Of a DNA stretch of 64,000 bases, positions 32,077 through 42,728 are shown one piece after another; position 1 is the stretch's first letter; every line of letters starts with the position of its first letter. The notes under the pieces are model-generated. The model worked only from the letters and a program-made list of their open reading frames with translations, made no database searches and was not told the origin of the DNA. Source of the DNA: CAVQBJ01 sp963724405 (GTDB lineage Bacteria > Actinomycetota > Thermoleophilia > Solirubrobacterales > Solirubrobacteraceae); the NCBI GenBank assembly GCA_963724405.1, contig CAVRUQ010000003.1, positions 806,001-870,000 of the forward strand, written 5' to 3'. The position numbers and the translations under genes are program-made.

Positions 32077-34367
32077 GCGCGACCGGAGCGCTGTCGCGAA
32101 CGGCGCCGGTTGCGAGCGCACGACCGGGCTCGCTCGCGCCCGGCGAGCGGGTCACGTGGGCGCCACCGATCGCGTTCGCGGCGCTCGCGGTGATCGCCGC
32201 GCTGCGTTTCGCCGATCTGCTCGACAACCCGCCGGTGTGGCGCGCGCTCGGCATCGCCGCTGCCGGCACGGCCACGGCCGCGGCGCTCCACGCCACGCGC
32301 GTCCCGCCGCGCCGCGCGCTCGGGGTGACGCCGCTGCGGATTGCGCTTGTCGCCCTCGGCGCCTGGCTTGCGCTGAGCGCGGCCGGAGCGTCGGCGGCCG
32401 AATTGTGGCCGTGGCACTGGGACCGCCTGGCGCACACCATCTCCTCGGGCCTCGGCGCCTACGACGGAGGGTGGCCGTACCGCGGCGGCGCCGCGGCCGC
32501 CCGGGTGACGCTGATGCTCGGGGCCGCCGCCGGCGTCGTCGGCGCGGCCGCGCTCGCGTTCTGGCCTGCGCCGCGGCCCACGCCGGCCCGCACGGGCGCG
32601 GCGCTCGTGCTGCTGCTCACGCTCTACACGACGGCCGCGGTCAACGAGGGGGCCGCGGGCTGGCAGGTCCAGGGCCTGCTCGTCGGCGCCACCGCCTGGC
32701 TGTGGGTCTGGGCGTGGTGGCGTCCGGCCCCGGCGCGCGCCGGACGCGTGACCGCCTGGATCGTGCTCGCGTCACTCGCCGGGCTCGTCGCCGCCGGAGC
32801 GCTTCGCGCGTCGACGCCGCTCGTCGACTACCGAGCCTGGAATCCGTTCGCCGCCGCCTATCCGGGCGCGGCGTTCGACTGGGACCAGCAATACGGCCCG
32901 CTCGACCCGCTGCGGTCGGGCGAGCCGATGTTCGAGGCCACCTCCGGGGCGGCGCACCTGTGGCGGGTGACGACGCTCGACCGTTTCGACGGCGTCGCCT
33001 TCGTCCGCTCCGCCGTCCAGCCCGCGAACACGAGCGGACTGATCACCACCCCATATCGCGGCCGCACGGTCATCGCCCGGTTCACGATCCGGGGCCTGCG
33101 CAGCGAGCAGCTGCTGTCCCCGGGGCAGCCGGTGTCGGTGAGCATCTCCGGCGTCGACCTGCCGCGGCTGCAGCCGATCGCTCCCGACGGGACGATCGCC
33201 GTCGCCGCAGGCGCGCCGACGACCGGCGACACCTACGTGGTGACGGCGTTCCTGGCCGACGCTGCCCCGGCGGTCCTGCGCCGGGCGCCGCGCACGGCCG
33301 ACCCCGCCTTCCTCCCGTACACCGAGTTCGAGCTGCCCGGGGGCGGCCTCGTCGCCCCGTCCACTCCCGGCCGCTCGCCCTCCGGCGATGCGGCGCTCGC
33401 GCGCCGCATCGGCGCGTCGCCGTACGCCGGTGTGTTCGCTCTCGCCCGCAGGCTCGCGGCGGGCGCCGGCACCACCTACGACATCGTGACCCGCGTCGAG
33501 CGATACCTGCAGCGCAACGACATCTACAGCACGGACCCGCCGCGGGGCGCCTACCCGATCGCCTCGTTCCTGCTCAGCTCCCACGTCGGGTACTGCCAGC
33601 AGTTCTCCGGCGCGATGACCCTGCTGCTGCGGATGGACGGGATTCCGGCCCGCGTCGCGGCGGGCTTCCAGAGCGGGACCCGAGCGGCGAACGGCACCTG
33701 GCAGGTCACCGGTCGCGACGCGCACGAATGGGTGGAGGTGTACTTCGCGGGCGTCGGCTGGGTCCCGTTCGATCCGACGCCGGCCTCGGCGTCCGGCCTG
33801 CCCATGCAGCCGGCGCTCGGCGTCCCGCGCGCCGGGTCCGGGCGCAGCGCGGCGGGCGCCTCGGCCGGAGCGTCGCGACCGGGCGGCGCGCCGGCGCACG
33901 CCGGGGCGGCCGTCGCCAACCACCGCCGCGGCGCCGCCGGGCCCGTGCTCGAGGACGCCGGGCTCGGTCTCGGCGCGCTCGTGCTCGCCGTCGGCCTCGG
34001 TCTCGTGCTCCTGGTCGCCTTGAGCGAGCGCCGCCGGCGTGCGCTCGGCCCGTCCGGAGAGATCGCCGTGGCCGAGCTGGCACACGCGCTCTCGGTCGTC
34101 GGTGAGACGGTCGCACCGGCGACGACCCTGGCCGAGCTCGAGGCCCGCCTGCACCGGCGCTACGGGGCCGCGGCGAGCGGCTACGCGGCGCTCCTGCGCG
34201 CGGGACGCTACGGCCGCGAGGCCGATGCACCGGCGCCGTCCGGCGCCGACCGGCGGCGGCTGCGCCGCACGCTCGGCGCCCGGCGCGACCCGCTGACCCG
34301 CCTGCGCCTGCTGCTCATCCTGCCGCCGTCGCCGATCGTCCGCGGCGCGAGGGCCGCGAAGCGCTGA
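32073..34367 (+). CDS. TgpA-like membrane transglutaminase/protease
   Basis: A 764-residue protein with several N-terminal transmembrane helices, a large extracytoplasmic domain and one C-terminal helix (about 635-655). The transglutaminase-like catalytic triad is present: Cys in SSHVGYCQQFSGAMTLLLR, His in GRDAHEWVEVYF and Asp in GWVPFDPTPAS. A DUF4129-like cytoplasmic tail closes the protein. Its ATG overlaps the DUF58 stop (ATGA). The family acts at the cell envelope, with unknown substrates. Confidence 0.92.
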   Translation: MSATGALSRTAPVASARPGSLAPGERVTWAPPIAFAALAVIAALRFADLLDNPPVWRALGIAAAGTATAAALHATRVPPRRALGVTPLRIALVALGAWLALSAAGASAAELWPWHWDRLAHTISSGLGAYDGGWPYRGGAAAARVTLMLGAAAGVVGAAALAFWPAPRPTPARTGAALVLLLTLYTTAAVNEGAAGWQVQGLLVGATAWLWVWAWWRPAPARAGRVTAWIVLASLAGLVAAGALRASTPLVDYRAWNPFAAAYPGAAFDWDQQYGPLDPLRSGEPMFEATSGAAHLWRVTTLDRFDGVAFVRSAVQPANTSGLITTPYRGRTVIARFTIRGLRSEQLLSPGQPVSVSISGVDLPRLQPIAPDGTIAVAAGAPTTGDTYVVTAFLADAAPAVLRRAPRTADPAFLPYTEFELPGGGLVAPSTPGRSPSGDAALARRIGASPYAGVFALARRLAAGAGTTYDIVTRVERYLQRNDIYSTDPPRGAYPIASFLLSSHVGYCQQFSGAMTLLLRMDGIPARVAAGFQSGTRAANGTWQVTGRDAHEWVEVYFAGVGWVPFDPTPASASGLPMQPALGVPRAGSGRSAAGASAGASRPGGAPAHAGAAVANHRRGAAGPVLEDAGLGLGALVLAVGLGLVLLVALSERRRRALGPSGEIAVAELAHALSVVGETVAPATTLAELEARLHRRYGAAASGYAALLRAGRYGREADAPAPSGADRRRLRRTLGARRDPLTRLRLLLILPPSPIVRGARAAKR

Positions 34368-34376
34368 GCAACACGC

Positions 34377-34796
34377 TCAGTGCGCGGCGGTCCGGCCCGC
34401 GGTCAGAGCGGCGGCGCGCTCGCGCTGCCCGCGCGCGATCCGCCCGCCCGCGGCGCCGATGAACATCCCGGCGATGGCCGTGATGACGGCCAGGAACGGA
34501 GGGAAGCTGCCGAGCGACACCTTCGCGTGCGTACCGACGATCGCGTGCGCGACGAGCAGCGCCACGCCATAGATGAAGCCACCGACGAGCCCCCGGTCCG
34601 CGCCGCCCCAGCCATCCTGGTGCTCAAAGCCAGCGAGGAACCCGCCGACCGCGGCCACGAACCCGAGCGCCCAGTACGCGGCGTCCGAGACGCCGAGCAG
34701 AATCCCGGCGGCGGCCCCGAGGACGGCCGGTGCCACGCCGCCGATGAGCACCTGCGCCGGCAGCGGGCGATCGCGAAACAGCGTTGGCGTGTGCAT
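34377..34796 (-). CDS. Four-helix membrane protein of unknown function
   Basis: A 139-residue protein with four hydrophobic segments (LIGGVAPAVLGAAAGILLG; AAYWALGFVAAVGGFLAG; GLVGGFIYGVALLVAHAIV; FPPFLAVITAIAGMFIGAAGG) and a basic tail (RIARGQRERAAA). GAGGGAG precedes the ATG at 34796. No family recognised. It converges with the transglutaminase gene, 9 bases between stops. Confidence 0.7.
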   Translation of the reverse strand: MHTPTLFRDRPLPAQVLIGGVAPAVLGAAAGILLGVSDAAYWALGFVAAVGGFLAGFEHQDGWGGADRGLVGGFIYGVALLVAHAIVGTHAKVSLGSFPPFLAVITAIAGMFIGAAGGRIARGQRERAAALTAGRTAAH

Positions 34797-34912
34797 CGAG
34801 CTCCCTCGGTCGACTCCCTCACTCGACACCCTAACGCCGACGGCGCTCCGGCGGAGCGGCTCAGCGGCAATGCCCGTTGCCTTCGGCGGTGGGAGGTCTA
34901 CGGAGAACCGGT

Positions 34913-35554
34913 GTGAAGCTGACCCGGATGAAGCGGCTGAGGGTGGCATATGACGCGCGACTGCCAACCGCCCGCTGGGGCGGGCTGCTGCACGTCCTGC
35001 GCGTGGAGCAACCCGAGCTGCAGTTCGAGTGGTGCCCGCTCGGGTTCCCGACGCCCGGCCGCCCGCTCCTGCACGACGCGGACGTCGGCTTGCTCGTCGA
35101 GCCGCCGCGCCGGGAGGGGCTGAGCGCACTGACGCTCGAGACGAGCCCGATGGTGGTCGCCGTCGCCGTCGGCCATCGGCTCGCGCGGCGCAGCGAGCTG
35201 TGCCTGGCCGACGTCCTCGACGAGCCCTTTCCGGGCGTCGTCGACCCCGATCCGCAGTGGACGGCGTTCTGGACGCTGGACGAGCAGCGCGGTGGGCCGG
35301 CGCGGTTCACCGACGACGCCGTGACGGACGCCGACGAGGGGCTCCAGGTCGTCGTCTCCGGCCGCGCGATTGCCGCGCTCCCGGCCTCGCTGGCCGCCGG
35401 CCTGCCCCATCCGGGCGTCGTCGCCCTGCCGCTCGTCGACGGACCGCAGGTTGCGACGCACCTCGTCTGGCGGGCCAACGACGATCGTCCCGCCGTCCGG
35501 TCGTTCGTCGAGCTCGCCGAGGCGATGACGAGCGGGCGCGCCCAGGCCTACTGA
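34913..35554 (+). CDS. Stand-alone LysR-type substrate-binding domain
   Basis: A 213-residue protein that resembles the effector-binding half of LysR regulators: RLRVAYDARLPTARWGGLLHVLRVEQPELQFEW, then DADVGLLVEPPRREGL, MVVAVAVGHRLARRSELCLADVLDEPFPGV and AIAALPASLA. There is no helix-turn-helix, and the upstream DNA in the same frame does not encode one. The GTG at 34913 has GGAG seven bases upstream. It may bind a small ligand and act as a partner protein, or be the remnant of a regulator. Confidence 0.7.
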   Translation: MKLTRMKRLRVAYDARLPTARWGGLLHVLRVEQPELQFEWCPLGFPTPGRPLLHDADVGLLVEPPRREGLSALTLETSPMVVAVAVGHRLARRSELCLADVLDEPFPGVVDPDPQWTAFWTLDEQRGGPARFTDDAVTDADEGLQVVVSGRAIAALPASLAAGLPHPGVVALPLVDGPQVATHLVWRANDDRPAVRSFVELAEAMTSGRAQAY

Positions 35555-35634
35555 TCGCGGCGACGTGTCGACCCGATCACCCTCGGGGGTACGCGAAGCC
35601 GAATCGCCGCGGCTGACGGCCGGCGCGTCGGCGG

Positions 35635-36858
35635 CTACTGGATGTTGTTGTACACCTGGAACAGCGGCATGTACATCGAGATCACGACGAACCCGACCAT
35701 GCCACCGATGAAGACGATCATGATCGGCTCGAGGATCGAGGTGAGCGCCTTGACCGCCGCCTCCACCTGGTCCTCGTAGAAGTCGGCGATGCGCGCGAGC
35801 ATCTGATCGAGCGCGCCCGTCTCCTCGCCGACGGCAACCATCTGCACCACCATGCCGGGGAAGATCGGCTCCTTCTTGAGCGGATCGGCCAGCGTTCCGC
35901 CCTGCTTGACCGACTCGATGACCGACTGCATCGCCTCGTCGACGACCACGTTGCCGGCCGTCTTGCCGGTGACCTCGAGCGCCTGCAGCAGCGGCACGCC
36001 CGCGCCCGACAGGGCCGACAGCGTCCGCGACCAGCGCGCCACCGCGACCTTCTGCACGATGTCCCCGATCTTCATCGGAACGCGCAGGCAGATCCGGTTC
36101 CACCGCTTGCGCCCGCTCTTGCTGCTCTTCCACTTCAGGAACAGGACCAGAAGCACGACGACCACCGGAGCGGCGATGAACCACCACTGGGTGAAGATCG
36201 CCGAGATGTCGACCGAGATCTGGGTGATCTTCGGCAGGCTCGTGTTGCCGTTCTGGCCGGGGAACTGCTTGAAGACGTTCACGAAGACGGGGATGACGAA
36301 CGTCACGAGCGCGATGAGGACGACCATGGCGACGCTCAGCACGACGCACGGGTACACCATGGCGGACTTGATCTGACGCCGGAGCGACGCCTCGCTCTCG
36401 AGCTGGTCGGCGATGCGCAGCAGCGACGATTCGAGCAGGCCGCCGGCCTCGCCGGCGCGGGTCATCGAAACGAACAGCGGGTTGAACACCTTCGGGTGGC
36501 GCTCGAGCGAATCGCTGAAGGACAGGCCGGCCTCGACGTCCTTGCGCACCTCCACGATCGTCGCCGCGAGCAGCTTGTTCTCGGTCTGGGCCTCGAGCAC
36601 GTACAGCGCGCGCAGGATCGTCATGCCGGAGGACACCATCGTCGACAGCTGTCGCGACATGACCGCGAGGTCCTGCAGCTTGACCCGCTGCATGAAGTCG
36701 AGCTTGATCTCCTTGGAGCCGTGCTTGTCGGAGATCTCCAGGACGACCATGCCGCGCGACTTGAGCTGGTCGGCGACCGCCTGCTTGGACTCGGCCTCTA
36801 CCTCGCCCCGGGCGCGGGCGCCGGCCATGTCCATGGCCTTGAACACATACGTGCTCAT
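35635..36858 (-). CDS. pilC: Type IV pilus inner-membrane platform protein PilC
   Basis: A 407-residue GspF/PilC family protein: N-terminal YVFKAMDMAGARARGEVEAES, first GspF domain (LAVMSRQLSTMVSSGMTILRAL, MTRAGEAGGLLESSL), a transmembrane hairpin (YPCVVLSVAMVVLIALVTFVIP), and the repeated second domain (RWSRTLSALSGAGVPLLQALEVTG, VGEETGALDQMLARIADFYEDQV) ending in a last membrane helix. It anchors the PilB and PilT motors. It lies ten bases after pilT on the minus strand and ends this motor cluster. Confidence 0.95.
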   Translation of the reverse strand: MSTYVFKAMDMAGARARGEVEAESKQAVADQLKSRGMVVLEISDKHGSKEIKLDFMQRVKLQDLAVMSRQLSTMVSSGMTILRALYVLEAQTENKLLAATIVEVRKDVEAGLSFSDSLERHPKVFNPLFVSMTRAGEAGGLLESSLLRIADQLESEASLRRQIKSAMVYPCVVLSVAMVVLIALVTFVIPVFVNVFKQFPGQNGNTSLPKITQISVDISAIFTQWWFIAAPVVVVLLVLFLKWKSSKSGRKRWNRICLRVPMKIGDIVQKVAVARWSRTLSALSGAGVPLLQALEVTGKTAGNVVVDEAMQSVIESVKQGGTLADPLKKEPIFPGMVVQMVAVGEETGALDQMLARIADFYEDQVEAAVKALTSILEPIMIVFIGGMVGFVVISMYMPLFQVYNNIQ

Positions 36859-36868
36859 CGCACGGCTC

Positions 36869-37960
36869 CTACGCCGCCAGGGTCGTCGCGCCGAGCAGGC
36901 GCTTCAGCTCTTGAGGAGTCGACGAGCGCGACTCGGCCAGGCGCTGGCTGATCTTGCCCGACCGCACGAGCGAGGCGAGCGCGGTGTCCATCGTCTGCAT
37001 GCCGGCGGCGGCGCCCGTCTGGAGGACGGACGGGATCTGGTGGGTCTTGCCCTCGCGGATCAGGTTGCGAACCGCCGGCGTCGGGACGAGCACCTCACAG
37101 GCGCAGACCCGGCCGGAGCCATCGGCGGTCGGGAGCAGCTGCTGCGTCACGACCCCCTGCAGGGCGACCGACAGCTGCACCCGGATCTGGTCCTGCTGGC
37201 CGGCGGGGAAGGCGTCGATGATGCGGTCGATCGTCTGGGCGGTGTCCTGCGTGTGCAGCGTCGCGAACACCAGGTGGCCGGTCTCCGCCGCGGTCAGGGC
37301 GGTCGAGATCGTCTCGATGTCGCGCATCTCGCCGACGAGGATGACGTCGGGGTCCTGGCGCAGCGCGGCCTTGAGCGCGAGGGAGAAGCTCTGGGCGTCG
37401 GCGCCGAGCTCGCGCTGGTTGACGAGGCACCGCTTGTGGGCGTGCAGGAACTCGATCGGATCCTCGATCGTCATGATGTGCTCGTCGCGCGTCTCGTTGA
37501 TCTCGTCGATCATCGCCGCGAGCGAGGTCGACTTGCCCGAGCCGGTCGGGCCGGTGACGAGCACGAAGCCGCGAGGACGGCGCGCGAGCTCGTGCACGAC
37601 GGGCGGCAGCCCGAGCTGATCGACCGACTTGAGGTCGGCGGGGATGAGACGGAAGGCGGCGCCGATCGAGGCGCGCTGGTAGTAGGCGTTGACGCGGAAA
37701 CGGGCGAGGCCGGGGATCGAGTAGGCGAAGTCGATCTGCCAGTCGGTCTCCAGCCGCTGACGCTGGTCGTTGCCGAGGATCGAGTAGACGATCTCACGTG
37801 TCATCGACGGATCGAGCTTCGGGAATCCCTCGAGCGGCGTCAGTCGGCCCCGGATGCGAATCGTGGGCGGGGCGCCCGGAGTGACGTGAAGGTCCGACGC
37901 GTTTCGCTCCACCACCTGCGTGAGCATCTCGGCGAAATCGATCGACATATTCCGCCGCAT
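36869..37960 (-). CDS. pilT: Type IV pilus retraction ATPase PilT
   Basis: A 363-residue secretion ATPase of the retraction type. Visible are the PilT N domain (ASDLHVTPGAPPTIRIRGRLTPLEG), Walker A GPTGSGKSTSLAAMID, the Asp box ITIEDPIEFLH, Walker B DPDVILVGEMRDIETIS and the His box TGHLVFATLHT. The ATG at 37948 is an alternative start. PilT disassembles pili and powers twitching. A PilU paralogue is not seen here. Confidence 0.95.
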   Translation of the reverse strand: MRRNMSIDFAEMLTQVVERNASDLHVTPGAPPTIRIRGRLTPLEGFPKLDPSMTREIVYSILGNDQRQRLETDWQIDFAYSIPGLARFRVNAYYQRASIGAAFRLIPADLKSVDQLGLPPVVHELARRPRGFVLVTGPTGSGKSTSLAAMIDEINETRDEHIMTIEDPIEFLHAHKRCLVNQRELGADAQSFSLALKAALRQDPDVILVGEMRDIETISTALTAAETGHLVFATLHTQDTAQTIDRIIDAFPAGQQDQIRVQLSVALQGVVTQQLLPTADGSGRVCACEVLVPTPAVRNLIREGKTHQIPSVLQTGAAAGMQTMDTALASLVRSGKISQRLAESRSSTPQELKRLLGATTLAA

Positions 37961-38099
37961 CGGCCCCGCGGCCGCTGCGGCCCGTGCCCAGGGCCCACGG
38001 GTGGACGAAGATACGACGGATCGCCCGGTCTCGCGGACGCCCGTTGGACGCGCGTTGGTGTGGGCTCAGCCGGCGTCACGTCGCCGGCGCGCGCCACCT

Positions 38100-39932
<1,833 letters not shown>

Positions 39933-39946
39933 GGCAGCCTCCGCGG

Positions 39947-40750
39947 TCAGGCGGCGGCGGCGCCGCGGCGCATGGCGTCCAGCGGCGCTGGACGCCCCGT
40001 CCAGTGCTCGAAGCTGAGCGCACCCTGGGCGACGAGCACGTCCAGGCCATCGACCACGGACGCCCCGAGATCGCGTGCGAACTCGACGAGACGCGTCGGT
40101 CCGTCGCTGTAAACGAGGTCAACCACATGCAGGTATCCACGAAGCTCATCGAGGGTCATACCGATCACCTTGAGGATGTCCACGGCGCTGGACGAATGAC
40201 CGAGGCCCACGGAAGTGCAGTTGACAAGGATGTCCGCCGGCACCGGTCTGGTCACCACGCGGGCGCCGAGCTCGGCGGCCAGGGCGTGCGCACGGGCCGT
40301 CGTGCGGTTGAGCACCGACACCTCGCTCGCCCCGGCGGAGAGCAGCGCCCACACCGCCGCCCGCGCGCTGCCGCCGGCGCCGAGCACGAGGGCGCTCGCG
40401 CCTCTCGGCGAATGTCCGAGCGCCGCGATGATGCCGGGAGCGTCGGTGTTGTCGGCGTGCACCGCGCCGTCGGAGGCGAACGTGAGCGTGTTCGCGGCGC
40501 CGATCGCGCGCGCCGCCTCGCTCGCCTCGTCCGCGAGCGCGAGCGCGGCCTCCTTGTGAGGGATGGTCACGTTCGCGCCGAGGAATCCGGCCGGTCCGAG
40601 CGCCCGGACCGTCTCCTCGAACAACACCGGGGGCACGGGCAGGCGCTGGTAGCGCCATCCCCTCAGGCCGACGGCATCGAACGCGGCCGCGTGCATCGCC
40701 GGTGATCGGCTGTGGGCGACGGGCCAACCGAGAACCCCGAGACGCGCCAT
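39947..40750 (-). CDS. aroE: Shikimate dehydrogenase
   Basis: A 267-residue NADP-dependent enzyme that reduces 3-dehydroshikimate. Substrate-site motifs are GWPVAHSRSPAMHAAAF, GANVTIPHKEAAL and AANTL, with the dinucleotide loop LVLGAGGSARAAVWAL and NRTTARAHAL. The C-terminal DGLDVLVAQGALSFEHWTG is typical. Its ATG overlaps the mltG stop (TGATG). It is 14 bases upstream of pilB, so shikimate and pilus genes are co-transcribed here, away from aroC-aroKB-aroQ. Confidence 0.95.
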   Translation of the reverse strand: MARLGVLGWPVAHSRSPAMHAAAFDAVGLRGWRYQRLPVPPVLFEETVRALGPAGFLGANVTIPHKEAALALADEASEAARAIGAANTLTFASDGAVHADNTDAPGIIAALGHSPRGASALVLGAGGSARAAVWALLSAGASEVSVLNRTTARAHALAAELGARVVTRPVPADILVNCTSVGLGHSSSAVDILKVIGMTLDELRGYLHVVDLVYSDGPTRLVEFARDLGASVVDGLDVLVAQGALSFEHWTGRPAPLDAMRRGAAAA

Positions 40751-42219
40751 CAGTGCCGGCAGACGGGAACGTGACCGTGGTTCGCGGCCAGCGCCGCCCG
40801 GTACGCGGCCACGGCCTGGTCGAACCCGGCGGCGGTGGCCGAGAAGACGAGCTCGCCGCAGCCGTCGGCCCCGTTGACGTAGTACAGGTACGGCACGTGG
40901 GCGGGGTGGGCGGCGGCCTCGAGCGACGCGAGCCCGGGATTGCCGATCGGCGTCGGGGGCAGGCCGATGCGCAGGCGCGTGTTGTACGGCGAGCTCAGCT
41001 GCAGCTGCGATTCGGTCAACGGCGCGCTCCAGTCGTTGAGCGCGTAGCGCAGCGTCGCGTCGATGCCGAGCGGCATCGCCAGGCGCAGCCGGTTGTAGAT
41101 GACGGCGGCGACCTTGGCGCGGTCGGTCGGCAGGAGCGCCTCGCGCTCGATCATCGACGCGACCGTCAGCAGTTGGTAGAGCGTCAGGTGCAGGCGGCGC
41201 GCCGCGCGTGCAGAGGCGCGACCGACGTTCTGCTGGAAGGCGATGAGCTGCTCGCCCACGAGCGCGCTCACGTTCGCGCCCACGTTGAGCTCATAGGTCG
41301 CCGGGAACAGGAAGCCCTCGAGGTTCGGCGTGCTCCGCGGCGCGCCGTAGTGCGCGGGCGCGAGCAGCGGCGAGCGCACGGACGCCGCCAGGTAGTCGCC
41401 CGTCAGGCCGTCCGCGCGGGCCAGGCCGGCGATCACCTGGCGTGAGTCGCCCTCGGGGATCACGACGCGCACGACCGGCGGCGGCGCGGGCGGCTTCGTG
41501 ATGACGTCGAGCGCCGCCGAATAGCTCATCCCCCGGCGTAGGACGTACTGGCCGGAGTGCAGGTCGCCGCGATCGCCCTCGATCGCCGCGTACAGGTTGA
41601 AGAAGAACGAGGACGCGACGACCCCGCGGCCGGCGAGCAGCTTCCCGACGTCGCTCGCGCCCGCGCCGCGGGGTATGACGACCACGACGCGGCCCTGCCC
41701 CGACCCGGTGAACGGCTCGAACAGCTCGACGCCGAACCAGATCGCGCCGGCGGCGAGCAGGATCACGATCACGCCGATGACCCGCCCGGGAGTGACGCGC
41801 CGGCGTTCCCGCTCGGCGTGCCCGCGCCGCGCCCGCAGGCGGCCCCGGCGCTCGGTGAGCGCGTCGCGGCGCGCGGGCAGCGAGAGCGCGGGCGCGCCGG
41901 CGCGCGTCTCCCCCTGCGCGTCGCCGTCCGTGATCGCGAGCGCCGGGGTGGCCGGCGGCGGCCGCTCGATCGGGTCCTCGAGCGGCGTCGAGTCCTGCGG
42001 CGCCGGCGGGACCGCCGGCTCGAGCGCCCCCGCGCGCACGTTCGGTACGCCCGCGCCGGGCACCCGCACCGGCTCGTCCGGCTCGCCGCCACCGCCCATC
42101 GGGGGAGCGCTCTCGCCGGTGAGGCCGGCGCGCCGCCGCGCGCGCTCGACGCGCTCGCGCTCGCGCTCCGCGGCGTTCCGCGGCGGCGTGGTTTTCGATT
42201 TGCCGAAGAACGGGGACAT
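40750..42219 (-). CDS. mltG: Endolytic murein transglycosylase MltG (YceG-like)
   Basis: A 489-residue bitopic protein. A long charged, Pro-rich cytoplasmic region (about 1-145) precedes one transmembrane helix (RVIGVIVILLAAGAIWFGVELF) and the extracytoplasmic YceG domain: LysM-like VVVVIPRGAGASDVGKLLAGRGV, TPNLEGFLFPATYEL, the catalytic Glu in LLTVASMIEREAL, and the closing NTRLRIGLPPTPIGNPGLASLEAA. It cleaves nascent peptidoglycan strands to end their synthesis. Confidence 0.95.
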   Translation of the reverse strand: MSPFFGKSKTTPPRNAAERERERVERARRRAGLTGESAPPMGGGGEPDEPVRVPGAGVPNVRAGALEPAVPPAPQDSTPLEDPIERPPPATPALAITDGDAQGETRAGAPALSLPARRDALTERRGRLRARRGHAERERRRVTPGRVIGVIVILLAAGAIWFGVELFEPFTGSGQGRVVVVIPRGAGASDVGKLLAGRGVVASSFFFNLYAAIEGDRGDLHSGQYVLRRGMSYSAALDVITKPPAPPPVVRVVIPEGDSRQVIAGLARADGLTGDYLAASVRSPLLAPAHYGAPRSTPNLEGFLFPATYELNVGANVSALVGEQLIAFQQNVGRASARAARRLHLTLYQLLTVASMIEREALLPTDRAKVAAVIYNRLRLAMPLGIDATLRYALNDWSAPLTESQLQLSSPYNTRLRIGLPPTPIGNPGLASLEAAAHPAHVPYLYYVNGADGCGELVFSATAAGFDQAVAAYRAALAANHGHVPVCRH

Positions 42220-42272
42220 CTCGCCAGGGCCGTGCGCGGCGCCGCCGTCGCGCGCACGGCGAGCACGTCAGC

Positions 42273-42704
42273 CTAGACGGTCTCCGGCTCGGAGCCGCCG
42301 TCTGGGGCCTGCGCCGCGTGGGCCGCGAGCCAGCCCTCGAGCAGATACGCGGCCGCACGGGAATCCTCGGCGCTGCGCGTGTCGCCGAGGCGCTGGGCCA
42401 TGCGCGTGGTGAACCGCTCGTCGTAGAGCTCGACCGCCACCGCCGGTCCAAGCCGCTCCGCGAGGCGCTGGGCGAAGGCTCGCGCCTCGCGCGTCTGCTC
42501 GCTGTCGGTCCCCGAGAGCGACAGCGGCAGTCCGACGACGACGCGCTGCACCCCGAGGCGTTGGGTGAGCGAGACCAGGGCGCCCATCCCGCGCCGGGTC
42601 GCGGGGCGCAACACCGGTTCGATCGGTGTGGCGATCGTGCCGGTCGGGTCGCTGAGCGCGCAGCCGCAGCGGGCGCTTCCGTAGTCGAGCGCGAGGACCC
42701 GCAC
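42273..42704 (-). CDS. ruvX: Putative Holliday junction resolvase RuvX (YqgF)
   Basis: A 143-residue RNase H-fold protein: first catalytic Asp in VLALDYGSARCGCALSDPTG, VVGLPLSLSGTDSEQTREARAFAQRL, the Glu in VELYDERFTT and the C-terminal Asp in SRAAAYLLEGWL after AEDS. The family acts in 16S rRNA 5' maturation and was proposed as a Holliday junction nuclease. It lies between mltG and alaS, its usual place in Gram-positive genomes. Confidence 0.93.
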   Translation of the reverse strand: MRVLALDYGSARCGCALSDPTGTIATPIEPVLRPATRRGMGALVSLTQRLGVQRVVVGLPLSLSGTDSEQTREARAFAQRLAERLGPAVAVELYDERFTTRMAQRLGDTRSAEDSRAAAYLLEGWLAAHAAQAPDGGSEPETV

Positions 42705-42728
42705 GGCGAGGTCGGCGACCGGCCGCCG

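Noticed and set aside
34377..34796. Holin-like reading of the four-helix membrane protein
   Set aside because: It is in a chromosomal block away from the element and has no lysin neighbour.
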